Positions 1-8,973 of a DNA stretch of 64,000 bases are shown here, piece after piece (position 1 is the first letter of the stretch; each line of letters starts with the position of its first letter). This DNA is from Chitinophaga sp. (GTDB taxonomy: Bacteria > Bacteroidota > Bacteroidia > Chitinophagales > Chitinophagaceae): the NCBI RefSeq assembly GCF_017745275.1, contig NZ_JAGHZS010000001.1, positions 1,054,001 to 1,118,000 on the forward strand, read 5' to 3'. The notes beneath the pieces are model-generated. The model was not told the origin of the DNA. It made no database searches and saw nothing but the letters and a program-made list of their open reading frames with translations. Made by a program: the position numbers and the translations under genes.

Positions 1-3000
1 AATTAGCTGGAATGTTGTAACCAAACTGAATGGTACGAAGTTTTATATAAGTACCATCGATGATATCGAATCTTGTACCAGAGGAAGCACCGTCGTAAGA
101 GAGATACTTAAAGGCATTGTCGGCAGCTACCACTTTGGTATTGGGGCTACCACCTGCGTCTACAAACTTATAATCGGTTAGGATATCTTTACCAAGTACC
201 ACACCTGTTTCACGAATGTTGCCGGCTGCTGTAAAATCCGATACTCCGGTATTGGCGCCGAACATATGTGTTACGCTGAATATATCGCCGCCTTTCTTCA
301 TGTCGATCAGGAAGCTGAGATTGAAGTTGCGATATCTGAAAGTATTACTAACACCACCGATCCAATCGGGTACGATATTACCAATTACCTGGTCTTTCTT
401 GAAAGAAGGTAATCCATTGGCTCCTACTACTATAGCACCTGATTTAGGATCTGTTACATAATCTGCCCCCCTGATTATACCATACTCCTGGCCGGGAATA
501 GCTCCGATAGTAGTTCCCCAGTTGCGTCCCAGCTGGAACCATGGCAATTCCTGACCAGTTCTTGGATCAGTATACAGTTTGGTTACCTTGCTGTTATTTT
601 TTGCCCAGTTGATAGTCATATCCCAGTTAAAGCCATTGTCGTTGCGCAGAATACCTAAATTCAGTTGTAGTTCCACACCCTTACTCACAATTTCACCAGC
701 ATTGATCAACGCAGTAGTAGCTCCGGACGCAGCGGAAACAGAGATAGGCATGATCTGGTTGATGGTTCTCTTGTCGTAATAAGTTGCATCGAGATTCAGC
801 CTGTTATCAAGGAAATGTAATTCAGCACCAACTTCAACACTCTTGGCACGTTCTGGCTTCAGGTCCAACGGCGGGAGTCTATATGACTGATGATAGAGGG
901 TCACGCCATTGAATGTATTTGATTGAGGAACAAAAGATCTTAGAATCATGTAAGGTTTTGTTCCAGAACCTACTTCTGCATAGCTCACACGCAGTTTACC
1001 ATAGGTAAAGGCTGATGAGTTACTAATTTTTAATGCATCGCTGAAAATCCAGCTTAAGCTGGCGGAAGGATAGAAATAAGAAAGGTTATTGACAGGCAAA
1101 GTAGAATTCCAGTCATTCCTTGCTGTAAGATCCAGGTATAACCAGTTACGGAATCCTAGTGAAGCTTGCGCAAATACGCTATTAGAACGGAGTTGCGAAA
1201 TATACATCGTGTTAGAAGTAGCACCTTTTGCGTTACCGATAGTGTATAGATCCGGAACAGTCAGATCGTTCGCGGTAATAGAAATATTTTTAGTCTTTGC
1301 ATCCCGGTAGTTTCCACCAGCAGTATAAGACAAAGAGAAATCTTTACCCAGTTTACCACCACCACTTGCAATCAAATCTGCATTCACTTCATTTCCGTAA
1401 ATGCTCCAATCAGTAAACTGACCACCTATGCCGTATAAAAAGTTAGCAGTAGCCAGCGAGGAAGTATTTTGAGTTCTGCTCTCAGAAAACCAATCGGTAC
1501 CAATACGCCCCATCAGGCTAAACCATTTGTTGAATTCGTAAGAAACGCTTGCATAACCGAATATGCGATTTTTTGTGCGGGTGTTTAAGTTTCTATATAA
1601 ACTCAGGTATGGGTTATCGTGATAGTTCAGGTTCCAGTTGTATGGAACGCCAGTACCAGGAAATGCGGGATTAGGCATCATTTTATCCCAGTTGTTTTTC
1701 AGGTCATTCATATCTACCTGGCGTCCGAACCAGCTACCTATTGACTGCATTGGGTTGAATTCGTTATACCCCTGTCCTACCAGGTTGTCATTAAGTGTTT
1801 GTATGTAGTTAGCCATAGCTTCTACTTTCAACTTATCAGTCAGGTTTTGTGCAGTGCTCAACATCGCCGAATACCTGGTTTGATCTGTGTTGGGAACGGT
1901 CCCCATCTGACGTTGATGACTCAGTGAAAGCCTGGTACTACCCCTGGCAGTGTTACTGGTTAATGATACGTTGTTATTGAGTGAAAATCCTGTTTTGAAG
2001 AATTGCTTCACGTTGTCGGGATGTGATATCCAGGGGGTAGCTGTCCTGTTGCCGTTAGCATCCAGCGGACTATTGTACTGAGGTAATTTTAGTCCTATAT
2101 CCATTCTCGGGCCCCAGCTTTCATCCACACCATCATTTACTCCGCCTCCTTGTCCATCAACATACGCATATCCGTTTTGTAATGCCCAGTCCTGGTATGA
2201 CAACGGGTTATTAGGTGTTTCCGCTTTATACAGGTTGTACCAGTATTCACTACTGGTGGAGCCCTGTCCGTATTTATTCTGGTATTTAGGCAGGATGTAT
2301 TGTTTTTCGAATGAAGCACCACCGCTATACGAAACTCCAATGCCTTTAAAGGCAGACTTTCCACTTTTGGTGGTGATCAGGATTACGCCATTACCAGCCC
2401 TGTAACCATACAAAGCAGCGGCATTGGCGCCTTTCAGGATGGAAACGGAAGCGATGTTTTCCGGATCAATATCATTGATACCATTACCATAATCTACAGC
2501 AGATTGCTGGTCAGTAGCACTGGCTGTAAGCGCTCCTGGTATTACCACTGATTGTGGGTTATTGATGGGAATACCGTCTATAACAATCAGCGGAGCATTA
2601 TTAGTAAATGAGTTGTAACCGCGCAATACAATGCTGACACTGGATCCCACAGCACCACCGTTGTTATTGATCTGTACACCTGCTGCTCTACCAGACAATG
2701 AGTTTAAAACATTCGTTTCATTTGTTTGTGTAAGTTCGGTTCCCTTTACTTCCTGCACCGCATATCCTAATGCTTTCTTTTCTCTTTTAATACCCAGGGC
2801 AGTTACCACTACTTCATTGATGGTTTTCTCTGTTCTTATCAGGCTTATGTTCAGCGTAGATCCGCTCACTGCTACTTCTTTGGTTTCATAGCCAAGGCCG
2901 GAAATTACCAGCACCTGTCCATTATTTACTTCCAGTTTGAAGCCGCCACGTTGATCTGAAACGGTGCCTTTAGACTGGCCCTTTAATTGAATGGTGGCGC

Positions 3001-3115
3001 CAACTACAGGATCACCGCCGGTGTCAGTGACTTTCCCTGTAACAAGTTTTGCTTGTCCGATGACAGTTGCAATAGATAGCAGCAACATCATCGTTAATAA
3101 GAATTGTTTTCTCAT
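1..3115 (-). CDS. SusC/RagA-family TonB-linked outer membrane receptor (C-terminus cut by window edge)
   Basis: The ATG at 3113-3115 opens a frame that stays open to the window edge, giving about 1038 residues. Residues 1-21 are a signal peptide. Residues 25-94 form a carboxypeptidase-D-like regulatory domain, followed by EVVVTALG (101-108) and a TonB plug domain containing VIDGIP and an ILKGANAAALYG-type stretch. The rest is aromatic-rich beta-barrel. Family knowledge: SusC proteins import glycans or peptides across the outer membrane with a SusD lipoprotein, normally encoded just downstream, here outside the window. The substrate cannot be told. Probably several tens of residues are missing. 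A 55-aa secreted peptide gene lies 67 nt upstream on the same strand and may share the transcript. Confidence 0.95.
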   Translation of the reverse strand, partial: MRKQFLLTMMLLLSIATVIGQAKLVTGKVTDTGGDPVVGATIQLKGQSKGTVSDQRGGFKLEVNNGQVLVISGLGYETKEVAVSGSTLNISLIRTEKTINEVVVTALGIKREKKALGYAVQEVKGTELTQTNETNVLNSLSGRAAGVQINNNGGAVGSSVSIVLRGYNSFTNNAPLIVIDGIPINNPQSVVIPGALTASATDQQSAVDYGNGINDIDPENIASVSILKGANAAALYGYRAGNGVILITTKSGKSAFKGIGVSYSGGASFEKQYILPKYQNKYGQGSTSSEYWYNLYKAETPNNPLSYQDWALQNGYAYVDGQGGGVNDGVDESWGPRMDIGLKLPQYNSPLDANGNRTATPWISHPDNVKQFFKTGFSLNNNVSLTSNTARGSTRLSLSHQRQMGTVPNTDQTRYSAMLSTAQNLTDKLKVEAMANYIQTLNDNLVGQGYNEFNPMQSIGSWFGRQVDMNDLKNNWDKMMPNPAFPGTGVPYNWNLNYHDNPYLSLYRNLNTRTKNRIFGYASVSYEFNKWFSLMGRIGTDWFSESRTQNTSSLATANFLYGIGGQFTDWSIYGNEVNADLIASGGGKLGKDFSLSYTAGGNYRDAKTKNISITANDLTVPDLYTIGNAKGATSNTMYISQLRSNSVFAQASLGFRNWLYLDLTARNDWNSTLPVNNLSYFYPSASLSWIFSDALKISNSSAFTYGKLRVSYAEVGSGTKPYMILRSFVPQSNTFNGVTLYHQSYRLPPLDLKPERAKSVEVGAELHFLDNRLNLDATYYDKRTINQIMPISVSAASGATTALINAGEIVSKGVELQLNLGILRNDNGFNWDMTINWAKNNSKVTKLYTDPRTGQELPWFQLGRNWGTTIGAIPGQEYGIIRGADYVTDPKSGAIVVGANGLPSFKKDQVIGNIVPDWIGGVSNTFRYRNFNLSFLIDMKKGGDIFSVTHMFGANTGVSDFTAAGNIRETGVVLGKDILTDYKFVDAGGSPNTKVVAADNAFKYLSYDGASSGTRFDIIDGTYIKLRTIQFGYNIPAN

Positions 3116-3182
3116 AAAACGAATTGTTTTGTTTTAGATTTAGGTTAGATAGTCCGAGGTGGACGTGGGAAGTGGAGGGCTG

Positions 3183-3350
3183 TTAACAGCCGGGCACATT
3201 GTCAGATAAACTATTCATCATACTTACCGAAGCAACACTGTTGGCCTGTGTAGCGGTAAAACCGGTAGGAGTGCCAGTCACTTGTTTCTGCGAACAAGGC
3301 TGGTGTACAATTGCCATAAGCACGGCAAAAAGGAGTAACACCTTTTTCAT
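3183..3350 (-). CDS. Small secreted peptide of unknown function (55 aa)
   Basis: Not recognised. Starting at the ATG at 3348-3350 the product has a clean signal peptide (MKKVLLLFAVLMAIV, then a Cys at about residue 19 in a poor lipobox context), a Thr/Ser/Gly-rich middle and a terminal Cys. The open frame continues upstream to 3527, but that extension is Cys-rich, lacks a hydrophobic start and is probably not translated. The leader sequence before this ATG is repeated about 270 bp upstream (3613-3644) in front of a broken reading frame. The gene lies 67 nt upstream of the susC-like gene on the same strand, so co-transcription is plausible. It could be a small envelope protein or a chance frame. 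Confidence 0.45.
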   Translation of the reverse strand: MKKVLLLFAVLMAIVHQPCSQKQVTGTPTGFTATQANSVASVSMMNSLSDNVPGC

Positions 3351-3371
3351 AAATAATTCAAATTTTGGTTG
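3341..3371 (-). repeat. Leader repeat, intact copy
   Basis: This stretch spans the start codon and upstream sequence of the 55-aa peptide gene. It matches 3613-3644 with a handful of substitutions and one inserted base. Both copies share, on the minus strand, CAACCAAAAT followed by an AT-rich spacer and ATGAAxAAAGG. Confidence 0.6.
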
Positions 3372-3571
3372 AAAAAGAAATAAACATGGCGTCATACAAG
3401 ACGCTTTATTGTTGGGCAACAGCAGGCACTTACGCCAGGTATTACCTGATGCTTCATCATGCTGTCCGCATAAGCAATAGCATATCTTCCCCGTATCGCA
3501 TCCGGTGATGCGACCAATAAATGCCATAAGACATCTTGTTCCCGGGTCAATGGGAAATATGGGCGAATAAT

Positions 3572-3591
3572 ATACCGTATACCTACGGTAT
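3572..3591. promoter_or_regulatory. Inverted repeat, possible operator or small hairpin
   Basis: ATACCGTA and TACGGTAT are perfect 8-bp inverted arms separated by 4 nt. It lies 222 bp upstream of the 55-aa peptide start. Function unknown. Confidence 0.35.
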
Positions 3592-3612
3592 GGCTATGTA
3601 AAAGGACAAGTA

Positions 3613-3644
3613 CCTTTCTTCATAAACAGTTCAGATTTTGGTTG
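3613..3644 (-). pseudogene. Decayed duplicate of the small-peptide leader and start
   Basis: On the minus strand this copy has the same upstream block and an ATG (3621-3623) followed by the same first three codons (Met-Lys-Lys), but the frame then runs only M-K-K-G-T-C-P-F-T before a stop. It looks like the remains of a tandem duplication of the 55-aa peptide gene start that lost its frame after codon 3. That is inference from similarity over about 30 bases. Confidence 0.45.
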
Positions 3645-3694
3645 TTTAAATATTCATCGTGTATTCCGGGAATACTAAGCGAAATACAGCTAAC

Positions 3695-3730
3695 TTATTA
3701 CTGACGACGGTTCAAATTATTACTAACGAC
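3695..3730 (-). promoter_or_regulatory. Direct repeat pair with two-helical-turn spacing, possible regulator site
   Basis: TTATTACTGACGAC (3695-3708) and TTATTACTAACGAC (3717-3730) differ at one base and start 22 bp apart, about two helical turns. This spacing suits a dimer reading direct repeats on one DNA face, as LytTR-type regulators do, but the sequence is not a clear LytTR match. Confidence 0.35.
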
Positions 3731-4067
3731 AGCTCTAATATAATTACAGAAAAAACTAAAACGCATTACATTTCAGGTATTGGTAGAAGTCCAGGCTAAT
3801 GTGATGAATCCCCGCGTGATGTTGGCTAATCAGGTAATGAATCTTATATTGAATGCCTGTAATTTATGATGACTCACAAGCTACTAATCATTGAGATTCT
3901 ACCTTCAAAACAAATCAGATTTAGATTTAGATTTAGATTTCGGTTGACCATCACAATTTAGAGAAAAAAAGAATTCCGTACTACATCTCGTTAACATTTT
4001 TTTAACTGGCTGTAAAGATCACGATTCAATGATTTGATAATCAGCGAGATTAAGTCGTCTAATTTTT

Positions 4068-6140
4068 CTATTTACTTATCAGATATTGCCACTGCAATTG
4101 CACTATTGTTTTTTTATTGCCGTTGATTCTATCGTTGCCACTACCTATTTGATCGGCATCCTGATAAATGGATTGATGAAAACGTCCCCACCCTGAAAGC
4201 CGGCGATTCACCTTCCATTTTACATTTGCGTAATACTGCCATCCGCGGCCATAGAGCTGGGATACAGCGTTCTCGTATAACACGCTGCTTTCCGTTGCAT
4301 AGATGCGCGCATCATAACTGCTGGTTTGAAAACGCGACACGCGGCCACTAATGGCAAAGGGCAAACGACTAAAATGATACGCTGCATCCAGGTACATCAT
4401 CCATCCCTGCTGCGTAATGGCAGTAGTACGATATCGGCTGCCTTCCAACCGCAGCGCGGTATTGAATTGCTTGCGCAGTTGCCAGTCCCACTGCATACGT
4501 AGGTGCGTAGCCGTTACTACTTCCGGCACTTTAACCGGGTTACCAGGCAGCAATATATTTTCAGCTCCCTGCCTATAATTATACCGGCATTGCCAGCTCA
4601 TTTTTTTATTTAATGCATAGCTGCCGGATAAGAAGAACTCTTGCCCCGCAGCAGGTGCATTAATACGGTATTTCAACCATGGAAATTTAAAAAAATCCGC
4701 ATAAGTGTCCAATTTACATTTATTATTTATCTTCAGTGTAAGCCCCATGTATATGCCCTGTTCATTCCCGGTGCGATAACTATCACCGAAACCTTTTGCA
4801 AAAAAGGATTGATAGGCTTTATCATAATAGCGATACAGCAATGCGGCATCTGCAGCAGGAGCTATGCTGGTAAGCAATCCCTGCACAATGGCCAGCTTGC
4901 CGTTATCACTGGCTGCCACTTCACCGAATACATGCACATTCTTCCAGCTTCCGGCATAGTCTATACTGCCACCCACTAACTGCTGACCGCGAAAATCAAA
5001 CTGGTTGTAAGGCGCGATCTTTTGCTGTAAAGCGGGTGTAAATCGCTGCCAAAGCACATTCCCGCCCAGCTGCCAGCGATGAGTTACATACCGGACATTT
5101 CCACCGGCAGTGCCTGCCTGCACCTTTCCTCGTCGGCTTACTTCAGCCGAGGTACGATGATAACCGCTGCTGTTCACACTTTCCGCTATCAACTCTTCCA
5201 TCAACGTATCTGTACTGGCGTCTTGTTTACGCCAGGAGCCAAATGCCGTTACTTCCCAATGACGCTGCTGCAGGGTGACCGCCGCGCCTCTAAAAAAATA
5301 AAACTCACCCGGAGACGTATAAGGCCGCAACACTTCCCCTTCCCGTTTTATCTGCATTACAGACGCTCCTTTGCCATAGGCCTGCCCCTGCCAGCTTAAT
5401 AGTCCTTGTCCAAGATTAACCGTATAATCACCCAACGCCAGTGCTTTTATCTTTCCAGCATTCCTGATAAAAAGATGAGCGCTGTAAAAGTCAAATCCCT
5501 GTTGCTGCGCACCTTTAAAAAGTCCTTCTCCGGCGTCTTTCTCCATCACCACTCCCCAACTGCTGTAGCGGGGAAAGTTATAACGGTAACGTATAAACAA
5601 TTTATCAGGACTTCCCATATAGGCAGGTTGAGTACTATCAGTATGCTGGTATCCTTTTGCTTTTTCCAGCGGATGCGCATAACGTAGCAGCACGGCATGA
5701 TCTCCTTTGTGTAAGTAGTCCCGCATGGTGTAATGAGGCGCCAGATCATTTCCCACGGTCACGTAGGGCAGTATGCGCCGGATCACTTCCGGCTCAAAGC
5801 CTGGTATTGCCTGTAGTTCGTAGATACTTAGCAGGTCCCCGAGCACCAGGCGGTACTGCAGGAAGTGGCTGATCTGTAGTGGTGTTAACAAGCCAAGCGA
5901 CTGCAGGGTCGCCTCATCTGCTGTATTCAGGGATATGCGGTGTCGCGCCAGGGCATTTAGGCGTTGCCATTGCGCATCATCTTCTGATACCGCGTCTGTG
6001 CCGGCGGTAGTTTGTTCCAGGTTATTGGCCATTACTGCCGGTAATGATTCCTCTGGCTGTTGTGCCATGGCGGCCTTGCATACATATAGCAGTAGTATGC
6101 CACAAATTATTCCGCAGCGGGTGCTGTAGCAGGTTGCCAT
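4068..6140 (-). CDS. Helix-hairpin-helix protein with a long beta-rich, barrel-like C-terminal region
   Basis: 690 aa with a signal peptide ending near AMA (residue 26). Residues 70-127 carry tandem helix-hairpin-helix (ComEA-like) motifs: LNTADEATLQSLG, then ELQAIPGFEPEVIRRILPYV. From about 150 to the end the sequence is full of alternating aromatic/polar strands (YRYNF, WQGQAYGKG, QLQWQYLISK), as in an outer-membrane barrel. Family knowledge: such HhH proteins are widespread and uncharacterised in Bacteroidota; a DNA-uptake role is sometimes assumed from ComEA similarity. The start overlaps the upstream 264-aa gene by 34 nt, so the two are probably translationally coupled. No alternative start would keep the signal peptide. 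Confidence 0.85.
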   Translation of the reverse strand: MATCYSTRCGIICGILLLYVCKAAMAQQPEESLPAVMANNLEQTTAGTDAVSEDDAQWQRLNALARHRISLNTADEATLQSLGLLTPLQISHFLQYRLVLGDLLSIYELQAIPGFEPEVIRRILPYVTVGNDLAPHYTMRDYLHKGDHAVLLRYAHPLEKAKGYQHTDSTQPAYMGSPDKLFIRYRYNFPRYSSWGVVMEKDAGEGLFKGAQQQGFDFYSAHLFIRNAGKIKALALGDYTVNLGQGLLSWQGQAYGKGASVMQIKREGEVLRPYTSPGEFYFFRGAAVTLQQRHWEVTAFGSWRKQDASTDTLMEELIAESVNSSGYHRTSAEVSRRGKVQAGTAGGNVRYVTHRWQLGGNVLWQRFTPALQQKIAPYNQFDFRGQQLVGGSIDYAGSWKNVHVFGEVAASDNGKLAIVQGLLTSIAPAADAALLYRYYDKAYQSFFAKGFGDSYRTGNEQGIYMGLTLKINNKCKLDTYADFFKFPWLKYRINAPAAGQEFFLSGSYALNKKMSWQCRYNYRQGAENILLPGNPVKVPEVVTATHLRMQWDWQLRKQFNTALRLEGSRYRTTAITQQGWMMYLDAAYHFSRLPFAISGRVSRFQTSSYDARIYATESSVLYENAVSQLYGRGWQYYANVKWKVNRRLSGWGRFHQSIYQDADQIGSGNDRINGNKKTIVQLQWQYLISK

Positions 6141-6901
6141 ATCAGCGATGTTGAAGGGGTGATACCTAACTGTGGATGAAAGCCGGCGGCAATATCTATA
6201 CGCAGGGAGCGCAGATAAAAAATAACGGCCGCATTGTGATAAGCTGGTCCGGATGCGATACCCATTTCCAGCGCCAGGGCGTTGATCAGCCGGTAATACA
6301 CCCCTGCTTTTATACTGGTTGTACTGCCAGTACCGGTAATCATGGCGGTTAGCAGGCAGTCCCGCGAGGCTTCAAAACCGGCGCCACCACTATAGCTCAT
6401 TTCTTTTCCCATCCCTTTACGCACCTGCAGGCCGGTATGTACCTTCTCGTTGCAATGCCACAATATCCCTGCATCAACGCTCAAAGCACTGGTAGTACCT
6501 GCTCCCTGTGCAGTAGTGGATTCGTAATTAAACTGCAGTCCTATGCCAGCACAACGCCCCAGGCTACGCCCATAGGCACCGCTCAATTGCTGCTGATGCC
6601 AGGCACTGTTACCCAATCGCACCAGGCTGCCACCAAATGCACCGGCCGGTGAAGGCACCGCCAGCATCACGCCATACAACGATGCCGCCTTCAATAAAAA
6701 TCTGTTCTCGGAATAAATACCAGCGCTAAATGCCGGCAAATCTGATAATCCGGCAGGATGATTCCATACTGACATGATCTGCTGAAAATGACGGCTATAA
6801 CTGCCAATGCCGCTATTTTTTCCAATAGGCAGCAATAACGACTGCGCAGATAACAGGGAGATCCACCACGTGGATACAAGGGTTAACATAAAATGTTTCA
6901 T
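6107..6901 (-). CDS. Predicted outer-membrane beta-barrel protein of unknown function (264 aa)
   Basis: Signal peptide at residues 1-19 (ending LLSAQ), then Gly/Ser/aromatic-rich beta structure throughout (for example FGGSLVRLG, GIGLQFNYES, AGVYYRL), resembling the small PorV/FadL-like outer-membrane proteins of Bacteroidota. No catalytic motif is seen. It is the first gene of a two-gene unit with the HhH protein, whose start codon lies inside its last codons. The shared operon suggests both act at the outer membrane. A -7 promoter box lies at 6973-6980. The family assignment is inference from composition only. Confidence 0.75.
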   Translation of the reverse strand: MKHFMLTLVSTWWISLLSAQSLLLPIGKNSGIGSYSRHFQQIMSVWNHPAGLSDLPAFSAGIYSENRFLLKAASLYGVMLAVPSPAGAFGGSLVRLGNSAWHQQQLSGAYGRSLGRCAGIGLQFNYESTTAQGAGTTSALSVDAGILWHCNEKVHTGLQVRKGMGKEMSYSGGAGFEASRDCLLTAMITGTGSTTSIKAGVYYRLINALALEMGIASGPAYHNAAVIFYLRSLRIDIAAGFHPQLGITPSTSLIWQPATAPAAE

Positions 6902-6972
6902 CCGGAATTTGGGTTTAACAATAAATGCAGCAGACAGCTTTCTGTACTTGGGTTAACGGCTATCCACTGCAA

Positions 6973-6980
6973 CAAAGGTA
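6973..6980 (-). promoter_or_regulatory. -7 box TACCTTTG for the barrel/HhH operon
   Basis: The minus strand reads TACCTTTG, matching the Bacteroidota TAnnTTTG box. Predicted transcription start near 6967, giving a leader of about 65 nt before the ATG at 6901. Confidence 0.5.
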
Positions 6981-7020
6981 GATATCTCCTGATAGCAATC
7001 TGTTAATGAAACATAAATGA

Positions 7021-7104
7021 AGCAGAAAGCAAAAAGCAGAAAGCAAAAAGCTATTGCAGCGAGTGATATACGCGACAATAGCTTTTTGCTTTCTGCTTTC
7101 TGCT
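7021..7104. repeat. Heptad inverted repeat A1
   Basis: Arms made of GCAGAAA and GCAAAAA units pair with GCTTTTTGCTTTCTGC units on the other side. The 31-nt centre (7051-7081) is the reverse complement of the centre of element A3 with one mismatch. It lies between two minus-strand genes, downstream of the dNK gene. Confidence 0.85.
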
Positions 7105-7124
7105 CCTGGTTTTACGGTTCCTTC

Positions 7125-7760
7125 CTAGAACAAACCGTACAACTGAGAATCAATTTTTGAAATAATTTCTCCCAGATCCTCATCACTTTCCGGGAATTTA
7201 TTTTTATCGATATCAATAATCAATAAAGGACCCTCATCATACTTCTCGATCCAGTTGTTATAATATTCGTTGAGGCGTTTCAGGTAGTCCAAACGAATAT
7301 TCTCTTCATACTCTCTTCCCCTTTTCTGGATTTGTGCCACCAGGGTAGGAACAGAAGCCTGCAGATAAATCAGCAGGTCTGGTGGTTTCACCATGCTTTT
7401 CAGCGTTTCAAAGAAATTGAAATAATTATCAAAATCACGCTTGGTCATCAGTCCCATTTCATAAAGGTTGGGCGCAAAAATATGCGCATCCTCATAGATG
7501 GTACGATCCTGGATCACCGTTTCTTTCCCGTTCTGCACTTCCAGCAGTTGCTTTAACCTGCCGTTCAGAAAATATACCTGCAGGTTAAAAGACCAGCGGG
7601 GCATATCTTCATAAAAATCATTCAAATATGGATTGTGCTCTACATCTTCATATTGCGGATGCCATTTGTAATGACGACACAGCATTTCTGTCAATGTAGT
7701 TTTGCCAGCTCCGATATTTCCGGCGATAGCGATATGCTTAATCTTATTCTGTTTTGCCAT
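7125..7760 (-). CDS. Deoxynucleoside kinase
   Basis: 211 aa. The P-loop GNIGAGKTT lies at residues 14-22 and a DRTIYED (DRS-type) motif near 85-91. A lid region RGREYEENI follows, then LLIIDIDK, as in the dCK/dGK family of bacterial deoxyadenosine/deoxyguanosine kinases. It salvages deoxynucleosides by 5'-phosphorylation in the cytosol. The length is typical for the family. The exact base preference cannot be told. It is downstream of trpS on the same strand with a 45-nt gap and is followed by element A1. Confidence 0.92.
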   Translation of the reverse strand: MAKQNKIKHIAIAGNIGAGKTTLTEMLCRHYKWHPQYEDVEHNPYLNDFYEDMPRWSFNLQVYFLNGRLKQLLEVQNGKETVIQDRTIYEDAHIFAPNLYEMGLMTKRDFDNYFNFFETLKSMVKPPDLLIYLQASVPTLVAQIQKRGREYEENIRLDYLKRLNEYYNNWIEKYDEGPLLIIDIDKNKFPESDEDLGEIISKIDSQLYGLF

Positions 7761-7805
7761 GCGATGATAGGTATATATTGAAAATAGCTACAGTTGGCGA
7801 CTTTT

Positions 7806-8813
7806 TCAATAGTAATTTAAACCAATAAGTTTTCTCGCCTGTTGCAAAGTTTGTGCCGCATTCGCTCTCGCTTTCTCTGCACCGGCTTTCATGATTTTCT
7901 CCAGATAGTTAGTATCCCTTTGTAGTTCTTTTGCTCTTTCACGGATAGGTGCAATGAATTTCACCATGTCTTCTCCCAGCTGCGGTTTCAATTCTCCGAA
8001 ACGGATATTACCGGTTGTATTCCATTGATTCTCGAAGAAGGCTACTGTTTCGGGTGCAGACACGAGCTTCATCAAATCCAGCAGGTTTTGCACAGATTCA
8101 GGCATTTCAGAACCTGGAACACCAGTACCTGTATCCGACTTGGCTTTCTTTATCTTATCCATGATTTGCTTATCCTCATCTGCTAAATAAAGCGTAGCCA
8201 TTTCATTTTCACTTTTACTCATTTTGCCTTTACCATCCAGACTGGGAATACGTACCAGTCCATCACCATAGTTGAATGCTTCCGGTTCAGGGAACAGTTC
8301 TCCATAACGGTGATTAAAACGCTGTGCAAAATTGCGTGCCATTTCCAGGTGTTGTCCCTGATCTTTACCTACCGGTACTTTTACTGCACGCTGAATGATG
8401 ATATCCACACTCATGAGTACCGGATAAGTCAACAGACCGGCATTTACATTATCTGGTTGTAAACGTACTTTATCTTTAAACGTAGGCACCCTTTCCAACT
8501 CACCCACATAAGCCAGCATGTTCATCAGCAAATACAGTTCTGCAATTTCAGGTACATCGCTTTGTGCATACAGTGCTACTTTTTCCGGATCCAGCCCGGA
8601 TGCGATATTCTCCGCCAGCACCCTCATTACATTACCTTTCAGGTCCTTAGGATCCGGATGGGTTGTTAATGAGTGCCAGTCTGCCACAAAAAAGTAGCAG
8701 TTAAATTCTTCCTGCATCCGGATATAATTACGGATTGCGCCAAAATAGTTGCCTAAATGCAAATAACCAGTGGGGCGTATGCCGCTTACCACAATTTCTT
8801 TTTGAGTAGCCAT
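7806..8813 (-). CDS. trpS: Tryptophanyl-tRNA synthetase
   Basis: 335 aa from the ATG at 8811-8813. A longer in-frame start at 8912 is rejected because it would translate the flanking heptad repeat. The class I signatures are PTGYLHLGN (residues 14-22, the HIGH equivalent) and KMSKS (197-201), and the length matches bacterial TrpRS. It charges tRNA-Trp. Only 18 nt separate the ATG from the inverted repeat A2, so the promoter must overlap the repeat or the mRNA begins very close to the start codon. It is divergent from gatC. Confidence 0.97.
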   Translation of the reverse strand: MATQKEIVVSGIRPTGYLHLGNYFGAIRNYIRMQEEFNCYFFVADWHSLTTHPDPKDLKGNVMRVLAENIASGLDPEKVALYAQSDVPEIAELYLLMNMLAYVGELERVPTFKDKVRLQPDNVNAGLLTYPVLMSVDIIIQRAVKVPVGKDQGQHLEMARNFAQRFNHRYGELFPEPEAFNYGDGLVRIPSLDGKGKMSKSENEMATLYLADEDKQIMDKIKKAKSDTGTGVPGSEMPESVQNLLDLMKLVSAPETVAFFENQWNTTGNIRFGELKPQLGEDMVKFIAPIRERAKELQRDTNYLEKIMKAGAEKARANAAQTLQQARKLIGLNYY

Positions 8814-8831
8814 AACAGGGCGCAATTTAAT

Positions 8832-8959
8832 GAAAAAGCCGAAAGCTGAAAGCAGAAAGCAAAAAGCTATTGTAGCGAAAGACCAGAACGGATATTTCTG
8901 CGCTTTAATCATTCGCTACAATAGCTTTTTGCTTTCTGCTTTCAGCTTTCTGCTTTTTC
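8832..8959. repeat. Heptad inverted repeat A2 between divergent trpS and gatC
   Basis: Left arm units GCTGAAA, GCAGAAA, GCAAAAA and GCTATTG pair with the mirror set on the right. Inner arms TAGCGAA/TTCGCTA flank an asymmetric loop. Its position between two divergent genes excludes a simple terminator role. Confidence 0.85.
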
Positions 8960-8973
8960 TGGCCGTTTATCCC

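Larger units (their letters stand above)
3351..4067. other. 717-bp gap upstream of the peptide and susC-like genes
   Basis: No convincing gene. It holds the decayed leader copy (3613-3644), an 8-bp inverted repeat (3572-3579/3584-3591), a 7-bp inverted repeat (3661-3675), a 14-bp direct repeat (3695-3708 and 3717-3730) and a short GATTTA tandem run near 3918-3940. These cluster upstream of the minus-strand peptide and susC-like genes, so this is probably their control region. No TAnnTTTG box was found on the minus strand here. Confidence 0.5.

Noticed and set aside
3351..3527. Upstream extension of the 55-aa peptide frame
   Set aside because: It is Cys-rich, lacks a start signal, and would bury the signal peptide in the middle of the protein.
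3918..3940. GATTTA tandem run
   Set aside because: Only about four short copies, AT-rich, not inverted; it could be chance.
8814..8912. N-terminal extension of trpS
   Set aside because: It would translate repeat A2 and lies before a normal TrpRS start (MATQKEIVVSG).
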